Origin: Helcococcus ovis
GTDB lineage: Bacteria; Bacillota; Clostridia; Tissierellales; Peptoniphilaceae
DNA: 64,000 nt
NCBI RefSeq assembly: GCF_004524775.2
Contig: NZ_CP119081.1
Span: 1 to 64,000, forward strand
Direction of reading: 5' to 3'
The translations under genes and the position numbers were made by a program. Positions 1 to 9,738 of the stretch are shown here, one piece after another. Numbering within the stretch: the stretch's first letter is position 1; each line of letters opens with the position of its first letter. The notes under the pieces were generated by a model. It was not told where the DNA came from. It saw nothing but the letters and a program-made list of their open reading frames with translations, and searched no databases.

Positions 1-6
1 ATTTTT

Positions 7-12
7 CCTCCT
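7..12 (-). promoter_or_regulatory. Shine-Dalgarno of a leftward gene starting at the window edge (probably rpmH)
   Basis: Read on the minus strand the first bases give AGGAGG followed by AAAAAT running out of the window, so an ATG probably straddles position 1-2. A leftward gene just upstream of dnaA is normally rpmH (ribosomal protein L34) in Firmicutes. The SD is seen; the gene identity is inferred from synteny only. A possible minus-strand -10 (TATAAT) lies at 91-96 without a convincing -35. Confidence 0.5.
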
Positions 13-360
13 AAATTCACTACTATGTAATTATTTTCAAAGTGAAATTGTTCACTAATCTTAAATTTAATTATTAAAAATAAATCTAAAATTATACTAT
101 CACTTAAAAATAATATCCATTAAATTAAACAAAAATGAAAAATTCATTTTTGCAAAAACCCCCTTTCCTTAAATTTTTGTGAAAAAATCTTTATATTACC
201 TATATTTTTCAAATATAAAAATAAATTTTAATGGTTAACGTTTTCATTTTTTCACGCATATATTATATCAAAATTTTTTTATTTATTGCAACAAAAAATA
301 AATATAATAATTTTAATTTATCTAAAACTTAGATAATACCTATATTAAAATAAACAGTAA

Positions 361-642
361 ATTATTTTTTCCACATTTGTTGATAACTTTTAAAATTTTG
401 TATTTTTTAATAATAATTGATATAATTAGTTAAGAATGTCTACAAGTTATTAACAAAAACATGAAAGTTATACACATTTGTGGATTAAATGTTTATAATT
501 TTAATTTTTTTTTGTAAAAAACAACCAAATTCAATAAATTTTATACTTTATAAAAAGTTTTCAACAAATTATGCTTTTAAGTGGATAACTTATTTGTTAA
601 TTATTGTGATTGTTCATTTTACTTAATTTGTAATGTTGATAA
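361..642. other. oriC: Left half of oriC: DnaA-box cluster upstream of dnaA
   Basis: Seven 9-mers match or nearly match TTATNCACA: 367-375 (+, TTTTCCACA), 378-386 (-, TTATCAACA), 468-476 (+, TTATACACA), 479-487 (-, TAATCCACA), 558-566 (+, TTTTCAACA), 580-588 (-, TTATCCACT) and 634-642 (-, TTATCAACA). Six of them form three plus/minus pairs about 90-101 bp apart. The surroundings are extremely A+T rich. The rest of 1-675 holds no gene; 131-151 is a small hairpin (AAAAATGAA/TTCATTTTT). The position directly before dnaA and the strand bias of the following genes support an origin. Confidence 0.85.
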
Positions 643-675
643 CTATGTTTATAACTTTAAAATAAAGGAGGTAAA

Positions 676-2118
676 ATGGATAATTTAAATCAAATATGGG
701 AAAAAGTACAAGAAGAACTTTTTCTTGAAATGGTTGAGGTTCATTATAATACTTGGATAAAACCATTAATTCCCTTAAAAAAATTTGAATCTACTGTTTA
801 TATATATTCTTCAGTTACATTTATATTAAAAATAGTTAATGACAAATATAAAAAATCTATAGAAGATAAATTATCTAAATATTATAATGAATATATTAAT
901 TTAGTTTTATTGGATACTAAAGATGATTTATTTAAACAAATCAAAAATTCAAGTAAATTAAAAAATACTCAAATAGAAGGTCAGAAAAAATTCGATTTAT
1001 CAGAGCCATTAGATGAACTTAACAAAAAAGTAAATACAACTACTCCATTAAATTACTCTTATGTTGATAACTTGGATAAAAAAAATACTTTTGCCAATTT
1101 TGTAAGAGGAAAATCTAATGATTTAGCGTTAGCTATTGCTATAAGTGTTGCAGAAAATCCCGGGACTGTATATAATCCATTCTTCATTTATGGTAGTTCC
1201 GGTTTAGGTAAAACTCACTTAATGCAAGCTATTGGACATAAAATATTAGAAAAGAATCCTGATAAAAAAGTTATCTATACTACAAGTGAAAATTTTGTAA
1301 ATGAATTTATTTCAACTATTACAGATAACAAAAATTCAGTTACAAATTCTCAAATTTTTAGAGAAAAATATAGAAACTGTGATGTTTTAATGATTGATGA
1401 TATTCAATTCATTTCAGGAAAAGAAAGTACTCAAGAAGAAATTTTTCATACTTTTAATTCTCTGCAACAAGCTAATAAACAAATTATATTTACATCAGAT
1501 AAAAGGCCTGAAGAAATTAAAGGCTTAGAAGATAGGCTTGTTACAAGATTTAGTGGCGGAATGATTGCAGACATTCAAAAGCCGGATTTCGAAACCAGAG
1601 TTGCTATTATAAAACACAAAATAAATATGGATAAATACGAAGTTCCTAATAATGTAATAGAATTTATTGCTGAAAATGTCACTTCAAACATTAGAAATAT
1701 AGAAGGTGCTATCCTTAAAGTTATGGCATATTACAAAATAATTTGTAAAAAATCTGACCACAATATTGATGATAATGAATTTTTAGATATAGCAAAGACA
1801 GCTCTTGCTATTGAAGAAAAAAAACAAAAACCAATAACGTTAGAAAGTATAAAAATTGCGGTTGCAGATTATTATAATTTGAAAACTGATGATTTAATTA
1901 AACAAAATAGGCAAAAAACTATATCTATTCCAAGACAGATAGCAATGCATTTATCAAGAAAATTAACAAATATTTCTTTAGTGAAAGTTGCTGACTCTTT
2001 TAATAGAGATCACACAACAATTATGCATGGAGATGACAAGATAAAGCATTTAATTGAAACTGATAGGAATGTAAAAAAAGAAGTAGAGGATATTATTGCT
2101 AAATTAAAAAGTGAATAA
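676..2118 (+). CDS. dnaA: Chromosomal replication initiator protein DnaA
   Basis: Initiator ATPase that binds DnaA boxes and opens oriC. The 480-residue length is typical. It has the N-terminal helicase-interaction domain, a variable linker (about 95-130), an AAA+ domain with Walker A GSSGLGKT at 173-180 and Walker B VLMIDD ending at 242, and the C-terminal DnaA signature (ADSFNRDHTTIMHGDDKI, about 439-456) in the DNA-binding domain. ATG at 676 follows a good SD (AAAGGAGG, 664-671). DnaA boxes on both sides of the gene suggest a bipartite origin and autoregulation. Confidence 0.98.
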   Translation: MDNLNQIWEKVQEELFLEMVEVHYNTWIKPLIPLKKFESTVYIYSSVTFILKIVNDKYKKSIEDKLSKYYNEYINLVLLDTKDDLFKQIKNSSKLKNTQIEGQKKFDLSEPLDELNKKVNTTTPLNYSYVDNLDKKNTFANFVRGKSNDLALAIAISVAENPGTVYNPFFIYGSSGLGKTHLMQAIGHKILEKNPDKKVIYTTSENFVNEFISTITDNKNSVTNSQIFREKYRNCDVLMIDDIQFISGKESTQEEIFHTFNSLQQANKQIIFTSDKRPEEIKGLEDRLVTRFSGGMIADIQKPDFETRVAIIKHKINMDKYEVPNNVIEFIAENVTSNIRNIEGAILKVMAYYKIICKKSDHNIDDNEFLDIAKTALAIEEKKQKPITLESIKIAVADYYNLKTDDLIKQNRQKTISIPRQIAMHLSRKLTNISLVKVADSFNRDHTTIMHGDDKIKHLIETDRNVKKEVEDIIAKLKSE

Positions 2119-2273
2119 TGTTGAAAACTTAGGATAACTAAATTATTTTTCATAACTTATCCACATGGATATAAAATCTTATAAATTGTTTAATTTTAAC
2201 ATTTTAACGACTTATCCACTTATCAACTGTCCCTACTACTATTATTACTAAATTTAAAATATATATAATAGGA
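2119..2273. other. oriC: Right half of oriC: DnaA boxes between dnaA and dnaN
   Basis: This dnaA-dnaN gap contains a perfect plus-strand DnaA box TTATCCACA at 2157-2165, a near-perfect TTATCCACT at 2212-2220 and an abutting TTATCAACT at 2220-2228. The following bases up to the dnaN SD are A+T rich and could be the unwinding region. The arrangement resembles the bipartite Bacillus subtilis origin, where incA/B lie upstream of dnaA and incC downstream. Confidence 0.85.
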
Positions 2274-2279
2274 GTGAAA

Positions 2280-3374
2280 ATGAAATTTAACATTAACAAA
2301 GTTGATTTAGATAAACATATTTCTATAGCTCAAAAAGCTATTTCAAATAAATCAACTATTCAAATTTTAGAAGGAATTTTATTTAAAGCTGAAAATAATA
2401 AATTAATTTTATCTTCCACTGATTTAGAAATTTCTATAGAAACTAAAGTTAGCTGTGAAGTTATAGAAGAAGGAGCAGCTGTAATTAAATCAAATATTAT
2501 AGGTAATATTATAAGAAAAATGCCTAATGATATTATTCAAATTACAATAGAAGATGATAATGTAAATATAAAATGTCAAAAATCAATATTTAATATTTCA
2601 TGTCAGTCATCTTCAGATTTTCCATCTTTACCAGAAATTGAAGAAAAAGTAAGTCTAACGATAGATAATGATGATTTATTAACAGCTATAAGAGAAACTA
2701 AATTTGCTACATCTATTGATGAAACAAGATTAGCATTAACAGGATTATTATTTGAATTAAAAGATAATAGTTTAAAATTTGTTGGTCTTGATGGGTATAG
2801 AATGGCAATAAAAAAATATGACTTTACATCAAATGAAGAATTTTCTTGTATTATTCCTAAAAAGGGATTTAATGAATTATCAAAAATTTTAGATGATACG
2901 TCCACAGATGTGGTATTTATGAAAGGTCATATTGCGTTTATAAATGGAAATACAAAAATATTTACAAGACTTATAGACAAACCATATATAGATTATAATA
3001 AAATTTTAAATAATTCATTTAATACTAAGGTTGTTGTAAATAGAAATGATTTAGTTAATGCTCTTGAAAGAGCTCAATTATTATCTACTGGATCGAATGC
3101 AAGTTTAACAAAATTAGAATTCGTGGATGGTGAGATAAGTATAAATTCAAATTCTGAATTAGGTAAATTAGATGAAAAAATTTATGGAAAACAAGATGGT
3201 GAAAATATTAGAATTGCATTTAACACTAAATATCTTACAGATGGATTAAAAGAAATGGATTCTGACGAAGTTGTACTTCATTTAACTACACCACTTTCAC
3301 CAATGACTATTTATCCGGTAGATGAAGATGATAACTATCTATATTTAGTCTTACCTGTAAGACTTTCACAATAA
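2280..3374 (+). CDS. dnaN: DNA polymerase III subunit beta (sliding clamp)
   Basis: The beta clamp tethers the replicative polymerase to DNA. The protein has 364 residues in the usual three-fold clamp layout and ends with the typical C-terminal motif (YLVLPVRL). An in-frame GTG at 2274 overlaps the SD (AATAGGAG, 2266-2273), so ATG 2280 with 6-nt spacing is preferred. It follows dnaA and its DnaA boxes and leads the dnaN-S4-recF-gyrB-gyrA run. Confidence 0.97.
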   Translation: MKFNINKVDLDKHISIAQKAISNKSTIQILEGILFKAENNKLILSSTDLEISIETKVSCEVIEEGAAVIKSNIIGNIIRKMPNDIIQITIEDDNVNIKCQKSIFNISCQSSSDFPSLPEIEEKVSLTIDNDDLLTAIRETKFATSIDETRLALTGLLFELKDNSLKFVGLDGYRMAIKKYDFTSNEEFSCIIPKKGFNELSKILDDTSTDVVFMKGHIAFINGNTKIFTRLIDKPYIDYNKILNNSFNTKVVVNRNDLVNALERAQLLSTGSNASLTKLEFVDGEISINSNSELGKLDEKIYGKQDGENIRIAFNTKYLTDGLKEMDSDEVVLHLTTPLSPMTIYPVDEDDNYLYLVLPVRLSQ

Positions 3375-3382
3375 GAGGAATT

Positions 3383-3595
3383 ATGAATAAAAAAGTAAAA
3401 ATTAAAACAGAATTTATAAAATTAGATCAGTTATTGAAATATGTATCAGTAGTTCAAACTGGTGGAGAAGCAAAAGAATTAATAATTGATGGTAATGTAA
3501 AATTTAATGGTGAGATTTGTACACAAAGAGGAAAAAAAATTAGAGTTGGGGATGTAGTAGAAGTTTTAGATTATACTATTGAAATAGAGGAATAA
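3383..3595 (+). CDS. S4-domain RNA-binding protein, YaaA/RlbA type
   Basis: A 70-residue protein made almost only of one S4 fold ([11 protein letters not shown], then GGEAKELI, then [17 protein letters not shown]). Small S4 proteins in this exact place between dnaN and recF are common in Firmicutes (B. subtilis YaaA/RlbA, linked to 50S ribosome assembly). Its stop codon overlaps the recF start by one base (TAATG), so the two are probably translationally coupled. Confidence 0.92.
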   Translation: MNKKVKIKTEFIKLDQLLKYVSVVQTGGEAKELIIDGNVKFNGEICTQRGKKIRVGDVVEVLDYTIEIEE

Positions 3596-4704
3596 TGATA
3601 ATTAAAGAATTAAGACTTATCAACCATAGAAATTATGAAGATGAAACAATAATTTTTCATGATAACACAAATATTTTAGTAGGTAAGAATGCTCAAGGAA
3701 AGACTAATTTACTTGAAGCCATATATATTTGTGCAAGGGGATATAGTTTTAAAAATCTTAAAGAAAATGAATTAATAAATTTTAATAAAGATCAGTTGTA
3801 TTTAAGAGCTAAAATATTAAATAATGATAAAAAGAAAATTGTAGAGATAAAGCTATCTAAGAGAGAAAAGAAAAAAATAAGAATAAATGAAGTAGAGATA
3901 AATAATCTGGGTGAATTAAAAAGTCAATTTGGAGTTGTAATATTTTCACCCGAAGAAATTTTAATAGTTAAAGAGACTCCTCATATGAGAAGAAGATTTA
4001 TAGATGATATTATTTCAAACAATGATATAAGTTATAAAACCTACCTTTATAATTATAATAAGATTAGGAGTCAAAAAAATGAATTATTAAAAAATAGTAA
4101 AATAAAATATTTTAATCAACTTTTAAATACATATAATCAAAAGTTAGTTGAATATGGTTCAAAGATAGCTATATATAGATATAAATATTTAGAAATATTG
4201 AGAGAATATGCTAAAGAGTTTCATAAGGAATTAAGTTCAGGTAAGGAAGAATTAGATATAGAATATATAAATAATTATTCAGAAAATTTTTCGAATCTTG
4301 AAATTATTCAAAAAAATTATCAGAAAAATATTATAGAAAATACAGAAAAAGAGATAAATAGATTTTCAAGCATTATCGGTCCACATAAAGATGATTTAGT
4401 TTTTAATATAAATAGAAAAGATGCTAAAATTTATGGTTCACAAGGACAGCAAAGAACAATAATGTTATCATTAAAATTAGCTGAAGCAAAATTAATAGAA
4501 ACTATTACAAAGACAAAACCAATACTTTTATGGGATGATGTTTTTTCAGAACTTGATAATGTGAGAGCTTCATTATTGGTTGAAAAATCTAAAAAATATC
4601 AAAACATAATTACTACAAATACTTTACTAAATATAGATTTGAGTAATCTAAATGGTAATATTTATAAAATCGTAGATGGTAAAGTTATCAATGAAAGGAA
4701 ATAG
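3595..4704 (+). CDS. recF: DNA replication/repair protein RecF
   Basis: SMC-like ATPase that helps load RecA at gaps and stalled forks. It is 369 residues, with Walker A GKNAQGKTNLLE near the N-terminus, the ABC-type signature in the GSQGQQRTIMLSLKLAEA segment, and Walker B-like PILLWDDVFSELD near the C-terminus. It overlaps the preceding S4 gene by one base and ends (TAG) two bases before the gyrB ATG, so the cluster is tightly packed. Confidence 0.96.
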   Translation: MIIKELRLINHRNYEDETIIFHDNTNILVGKNAQGKTNLLEAIYICARGYSFKNLKENELINFNKDQLYLRAKILNNDKKKIVEIKLSKREKKKIRINEVEINNLGELKSQFGVVIFSPEEILIVKETPHMRRRFIDDIISNNDISYKTYLYNYNKIRSQKNELLKNSKIKYFNQLLNTYNQKLVEYGSKIAIYRYKYLEILREYAKEFHKELSSGKEELDIEYINNYSENFSNLEIIQKNYQKNIIENTEKEINRFSSIIGPHKDDLVFNINRKDAKIYGSQGQQRTIMLSLKLAEAKLIETITKTKPILLWDDVFSELDNVRASLLVEKSKKYQNIITTNTLLNIDLSNLNGNIYKIVDGKVINERK

Positions 4705-4705
4705 A

Positions 4706-6619
4706 ATGGCAAAAAATACAAATTATGGTGAACAAAACATCAGGGTTTTAGAGGGACTTGAAGCAGTTCGTGTAAGACCGGGTATGTATATTGGTTCTAC
4801 TGATGAAAGAGGTCTACATCATTTAGTATACGAAGTTGTAGATAACTCTGTTGATGAAGCGTTGGCAGGAAGAGCGGATGCTATTGAAATAAAAATTCAT
4901 AAGGACGGATCTTGTGAAGTTAAAGATAATGGATCAGGTATTCCAGTAAAAAAACATGCTACAACAGGAAAATCAACGTTGGAAACAGTATTAACAATTC
5001 TTCATGCTGGTGGTAAATTTGACTCTGAAGCATATGCATTTTCAGGAGGTTTACATGGTGTAGGGGTTTCAGTTGTAAACGCATTATCAAATAAATTAGT
5101 TGCAGAAGTTAAAAGGGATGGTTTTAGATATACTCAAGAATTTAAGCGAGGAGATGCAACCACAAAATTAGTTAAACATGAGGCTACTGAAGAAACAGGT
5201 ACATCTGTAAGATTTTGGCCCGATGATACTATTTTTGAGACAATAGAATTTAATAGAAAAACATTGGAAAAAAGATTTCAAGAAATGTCTTTCTTGAATG
5301 AAGGATTAAAAATTACACTTATAGATGAAAGGGAAGAAAATCCATATAAGAAGATATTTTTAGCAGAAGGAGGATTATCTTCTTTTGTAGAATTTTTAAA
5401 TTCTAAAAAGACTGCTTTACATAATGATATTATTCATTTTAAAGGAATGGTAGATGGATCAGAAGTTGATATAGCATTTCAATATTCTGATGCATATTCT
5501 GAAAATATATTATCTTTTGCTAACACTGTTCTTACAGGGGAAGGTGGTACTCATTTAACAGGTTTCAGATCAGGTCTTACAAAGACTGTAAATAATTATG
5601 CTAGAGAATATGAAATGTTAAAAGAAAAAGATGAAAATTTTTCAGGTGAAGATATCAGAGAAGGTATAACTGCTATTGTTGCTGTAAAATTGTCTAATCC
5701 TCAATTTGAAGGACAAACAAAAGCTAAATTGGGTTCTTCAGAAATGAGAGGAATAGTAGATACATTTTTAACTGAAAAATTTTCAGCATATTTGGAAGAA
5801 AATCCTAAGGTTGCAAAATTAATAGTTGATAAATGTGAAGCCTCAAGAAGAGCTAGAGAAGCCTCAAAGAAAGCTAGAGATATTTCCAGAAAACAAAATT
5901 CAATATTGTCAAATACAACACTTCCGGGTAAATTAGCAGAGTGTCAATCTACAGATATTACAGAAAATGAAATATTTATAGTCGAAGGGGATTCAGCCGG
6001 AGGATCGGCAAAGTTAGGCAGAGATAATAGAACTCAAGCTATTTTGCCTATTAAAGGTAAAATTATGAATGTTGAAAAAGCTAGAGTAGCTAAAGTTTTA
6101 AGTTCTGACGAAATTAAAGCGTTGATAACAGCTTTTGGAACCGGTATTGGTGAAGATTTTAATATAAAAAAATTGCGTTATGGAAAAATTATCATAATGA
6201 CAGATGCTGATGTTGATGGAGCTCATATAGATACCTTGTTATTAACATTCTTTTATAGGTATTTGAGACCTTTAATTGAAAATGGAAATGTGTTTATTGC
6301 ACAACCACCATTATTTAAGGTAACTCAAGGTAAAAAGGAACGATACGTTTATGATGAAAAAGAGTTGAAAGTTGTATTAGAGGGAATTAAAGGTGAAAAT
6401 TACAAGTTGAGTAGATATAAAGGACTTGGTGAAATGAATGCCGATCAATTATGGGAAACTACAATGCATCCTGATAATAGAATTTTAATTCAAGTAAAAA
6501 TTGATAATGAATCAATTACTTTAGATGATACATTTACAACATTGATGGGTGATAAAGTTGAACCAAGAAGAGAATTTATAGAAGAAAATGCACAATATGC
6601 TAAAAATATTGATGCATAG
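4706..6619 (+). CDS. gyrB: DNA gyrase subunit B
   Basis: ATPase subunit of gyrase. The 637 residues carry the GHKL ATP-binding motifs (EVVDNSVDEALAG, DNGSGIP, GGLHGVGVSVVNALS) and a Toprim domain (EGDSAGGSA, then DADVDGAHI). An upstream in-frame ATG at 4676 lies inside recF without an SD; ATG 4706 follows AAAGGAAA and gives the usual MAKN start. Thirteen bases separate it from gyrA. Confidence 0.97.
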   Translation: MAKNTNYGEQNIRVLEGLEAVRVRPGMYIGSTDERGLHHLVYEVVDNSVDEALAGRADAIEIKIHKDGSCEVKDNGSGIPVKKHATTGKSTLETVLTILHAGGKFDSEAYAFSGGLHGVGVSVVNALSNKLVAEVKRDGFRYTQEFKRGDATTKLVKHEATEETGTSVRFWPDDTIFETIEFNRKTLEKRFQEMSFLNEGLKITLIDEREENPYKKIFLAEGGLSSFVEFLNSKKTALHNDIIHFKGMVDGSEVDIAFQYSDAYSENILSFANTVLTGEGGTHLTGFRSGLTKTVNNYAREYEMLKEKDENFSGEDIREGITAIVAVKLSNPQFEGQTKAKLGSSEMRGIVDTFLTEKFSAYLEENPKVAKLIVDKCEASRRAREASKKARDISRKQNSILSNTTLPGKLAECQSTDITENEIFIVEGDSAGGSAKLGRDNRTQAILPIKGKIMNVEKARVAKVLSSDEIKALITAFGTGIGEDFNIKKLRYGKIIIMTDADVDGAHIDTLLLTFFYRYLRPLIENGNVFIAQPPLFKVTQGKKERYVYDEKELKVVLEGIKGENYKLSRYKGLGEMNADQLWETTMHPDNRILIQVKIDNESITLDDTFTTLMGDKVEPRREFIEENAQYAKNIDA

Positions 6620-6632
6620 AATGGAGTAAAGA

Positions 6633-9065
6633 ATGGCAGAATTTGATAAATCAAATATTATATCTCAAGATATTGAGACAAAAATGAAAGAAGCTTATCT
6701 TGATTACTCTATGTCAGTTATTGTTTCAAGGGCATTGCCTGATGTTAGAGATGGTCTAAAGCCAGTTCATAGAAGAATACTTTATGGAATGAATCAATTG
6801 GGATTAGCACCAAATAAACCTCATAGAAAGTCTGCAAGACTTGTAGGGGAAGTAATGGGGCGTTTTCATCCACATGGAGATTCAGCAATTTATGATGCAG
6901 TTGTAAGATTAGCTCAAGATTTTAATACAAGATATCCTTTGGTTGATGGTCAAGGTAACTTTGGATCTATAGATGGAGACGGTGCTGCTGCTCAACGTTA
7001 CACTGAAGTAAGGATGACAAAGCTTACTTTGGAGATGTTAAGAGAAATAAATAAAGATACAGTTGATTTTCAACCAAATTTTGATGAAGAAGAATTAGAA
7101 CCGAAAGTATTGCCTGCAAGATTTCCTAATTTACTTGTTAACGGTTCTGCAGGGATTGCTGTAGGTATGGCAACTAATATGGCACCTCATAATTTAGGAG
7201 AGGTTATAGACGGTTGTGTAGCTTTTATTGATGATAAAGATATTACTGTTGAAGGGTTAATGAAGCACATAAAAGGTCCTGATTTTCCAACAGGAGCAAA
7301 TATTATGGGGAGAAAACCTATAATTGATGCATACAAAACAGGTAGAGGAAAAGTTAAATTAAGAGCTGAAGCTCATATTGAAGAATTTAAGAGTAAACAT
7401 ATTATAGTGGTTACAGAAATTCCTTATCAAGTTAATAGAGCTAGATTAATTATGAAAATAGCTGAACTGGTTAGAGATAAAAAATTGGAAGGTATTGCTG
7501 ATTTAAGAGATGAATCTAATAGAAATGGTACGAGAATAGTTATCGAAACTAAAAGAGATGCTAATCCAAATGTTGTATTAAATAATTTATACAAGCATAC
7601 TCAATTAACAACAACATTCGGTATTATAAATCTTGCGTTGGTTGATGGTGTTCCAAAAGTATTAACGTTGAAAGAATTAATTCATTATTATATTGAGCAT
7701 CAAAAAGAAGTTGTTACTAGAAGAACAAAATTTGATTTAGATAAGGCTGAAGCAAGGGCTCATATAGTTGAAGGTTTAAGAATAGCATATGACAATATTG
7801 ATGAAATAGTTAAAATTATTAGATCAAACTATGATGACGAAGAAATCAAAAAAGAATTTACAAAGAGATTTGGATTAACAGATATACAAGGTCAAGCAAT
7901 TTTAGATATGCAATTGAAGAGACTTAACGGTCTTAATGTTGAAAAATTAGAAGAAGAATACAACGAATTAATCGCAACAATCAAGAGATTAAAAGAAATT
8001 CTTGCTGATGAAAGTATTTTAATGGAAATCATTAAAGATGAACTATTAGAAATTAAAGAAAAATATTCTGATGAAAGAAGAACAAGAATTAAAAGAGATG
8101 TAGAAGAAGTTGATGAAGAAGATCTAATTGAAGAAGAAGAAGTTATAATTACTTTAACAAATCAAGGATATATCAAGAGATTACCTGCTGACACATATAA
8201 AGTACAAAATAGAGGGGGAAGAGGTGTTACAGGAATGACAACAAAAGAAGATGATTTTGTTCAAAATCTATTTGTAACAAGCACTCATGATAATATCTTA
8301 TTCTTCACAAATAAAGGTAAAGTGTTTAAGAAAAAAGCTTTTGAAATAAAAGAAGGAAAGAGACAATCAAAAGGTCAAGCTATTATAAATATTTTACAAT
8401 TAACACAAGATGAGAAAGTTTCAGCAGTTATACCTGTAAAAGAAAAATATGATGATAAATTTATAATTTTAGCCACAAAAGAAGGTAAAATTAAGAGAAT
8501 AGAAGCTAGTGAATTTTATAATATCAGAACAACAGGTATTATTGCTATTACCTTAAATGAAGGTGACGAATTGATTGGAGCTAGAGAAGTAGATGCTGAT
8601 ACTAATGTATTGATGGTAACAGAAAATGGACAATCAATAATATTCAATTTAAAAGATGTTAGACCAATGGGAAGAACAGCCCAAGGGGTAAAAGGAATTT
8701 CGTTAAATAAAGGTGATAAAGTTGTTGATTTAAGTGTAATAGATAATAATGAATATATCTTTATAGTTTCAGAAAAAGGCTATGGTAAAAAGACGTTAAT
8801 TAAATATTATAGTCCACAAAATAGAGGTGGGAAAGGTGTAAAAACATATAAATTAACACCGAAGACAGGAAAAATAGTTGCATCAAAATTAGTAAACCAA
8901 GAAGATCAAATAATTTTAGTATCTGCAAATGGAGAAATTATTAGACTAAATGTAAAAGATATTTCAACAATGGGAAGAACAACTCAAGGGGTAAGATTGA
9001 AGAAAGTTCGCTCTGATGAAGAAAATATAGTTGCATGTGCAAAATATATAGAAGAAGTTGAATAG
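6633..9065 (+). CDS. gyrA: DNA gyrase subunit A
   Basis: DNA-cleaving subunit of gyrase, 810 residues. The catalytic tyrosine is Tyr123 in AAAQRYTEVRMT. The quinolone-resistance region reads HPHGDSAIYD with Ser84 and Asp88 (E. coli 83 and 87 equivalents), the residues seen in susceptible enzymes. The C-terminal half carries repeated pinwheel blades, including a GyrA-box-like segment near NRGGRGV. The next gene follows after 8 bases, so the STAS/sigma module may share this transcript. Confidence 0.97.
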   Translation: MAEFDKSNIISQDIETKMKEAYLDYSMSVIVSRALPDVRDGLKPVHRRILYGMNQLGLAPNKPHRKSARLVGEVMGRFHPHGDSAIYDAVVRLAQDFNTRYPLVDGQGNFGSIDGDGAAAQRYTEVRMTKLTLEMLREINKDTVDFQPNFDEEELEPKVLPARFPNLLVNGSAGIAVGMATNMAPHNLGEVIDGCVAFIDDKDITVEGLMKHIKGPDFPTGANIMGRKPIIDAYKTGRGKVKLRAEAHIEEFKSKHIIVVTEIPYQVNRARLIMKIAELVRDKKLEGIADLRDESNRNGTRIVIETKRDANPNVVLNNLYKHTQLTTTFGIINLALVDGVPKVLTLKELIHYYIEHQKEVVTRRTKFDLDKAEARAHIVEGLRIAYDNIDEIVKIIRSNYDDEEIKKEFTKRFGLTDIQGQAILDMQLKRLNGLNVEKLEEEYNELIATIKRLKEILADESILMEIIKDELLEIKEKYSDERRTRIKRDVEEVDEEDLIEEEEVIITLTNQGYIKRLPADTYKVQNRGGRGVTGMTTKEDDFVQNLFVTSTHDNILFFTNKGKVFKKKAFEIKEGKRQSKGQAIINILQLTQDEKVSAVIPVKEKYDDKFIILATKEGKIKRIEASEFYNIRTTGIIAITLNEGDELIGAREVDADTNVLMVTENGQSIIFNLKDVRPMGRTAQGVKGISLNKGDKVVDLSVIDNNEYIFIVSEKGYGKKTLIKYYSPQNRGGKGVKTYKLTPKTGKIVASKLVNQEDQIILVSANGEIIRLNVKDISTMGRTTQGVRLKKVRSDEENIVACAKYIEEVE

Positions 9066-9073
9066 GAGATTTT

Positions 9074-9382
9074 ATGGCATTTGAAGCAAAATATAAAGAA
9101 AATGAAAATTTTGAAATACATTTATCAGGAGATTTAGATATAAATGTAGTTGAAAATTTTAAAAATGAAATTTTAGATAAGTATAAAATATTAGATAAGA
9201 ACATTGTTTTTGATTTTTCGGATCTAAAATATATAGATTCTACTGGAATTGGTGTAATAATGACTGTTTATAAGGAAGCAAAGGATAAGCTAAAAACATT
9301 GACAATAAAAAATGCTAATAGAAATATTTATAAGTTATTTAAAATTACAAAACTAACAGAATTGTTCAATATGGAGGACTAA
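9074..9382 (+). CDS. STAS-domain anti-sigma factor antagonist (RsbV/SpoIIAA-like)
   Basis: A 102-residue single STAS domain. In partner switching the unphosphorylated form binds the anti-sigma factor and frees the sigma factor. The phosphorylation site motif is intact: DSTGIGV with Ser56. The gene overlaps the next gene by one base (TAATG). The order STAS, RsbW-like, sigma matches the rsbV-rsbW-sigB arrangement, which in Clostridioides difficile also lies close downstream of gyrA. Whether the Ser is still used is uncertain because the partner kinase looks degenerate. Confidence 0.88.
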   Translation: MAFEAKYKENENFEIHLSGDLDINVVENFKNEILDKYKILDKNIVFDFSDLKYIDSTGIGVIMTVYKEAKDKLKTLTIKNANRNIYKLFKITKLTELFNMED

Positions 9383-9729
9383 TGGATGTTATAAAAATTC
9401 AATTACCTAGTAATCCTATATACACTCAACTTTTAAGATTATCATCAGCTTCTTTGGCTAATAAAGTAGGATTTGATGTAGATAAAGTTGCAGATTTACA
9501 ACAGGTTGTATCTGAAATATTTACCTTAATAATTCCTAGTAATGAAAAAGTAGATATATCATTTACACTTGGAGAATCATATATAAAAGTCGATTTTAAA
9601 AATTTGAAATTTGTTAAAGAAGATAATCAAAATGATGCTATTTTTGAAATTAAAAGACAAATTATATTGTATCTATCTGATCAATTATTCATAGAGGATG
9701 ATAAAATAATAGTTGTTTTAAATAAATAA
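9382..9729 (+). CDS. RsbW/SpoIIAB-like anti-sigma factor, ATP-binding motifs not visible
   Basis: 115 residues. The N-terminal half looks like the RsbW family (LPSNPIYTQLLRLSSASLA, then GFDVDKVADLQQVVSEIF). The family's N-box (E-A-x-x-N) reads SEIFTLII here with no Asn, and no DxGxG or GLG lid motifs follow. The fold may be kept for sigma binding while kinase activity is lost. Identification rests on position between a STAS antagonist and a sigma factor plus weak similarity. A good SD (GGAGG) precedes the ATG. Confidence 0.65.
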   Translation: MDVIKIQLPSNPIYTQLLRLSSASLANKVGFDVDKVADLQQVVSEIFTLIIPSNEKVDISFTLGESYIKVDFKNLKFVKEDNQNDAIFEIKRQIILYLSDQLFIEDDKIIVVLNK

Positions 9730-9738
9730 GGATGTACT

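Noticed and set aside
6867-6896. Quinolone-resistance change in GyrA
   Set aside because: Ser84 and Asp88 are the susceptible-type residues.
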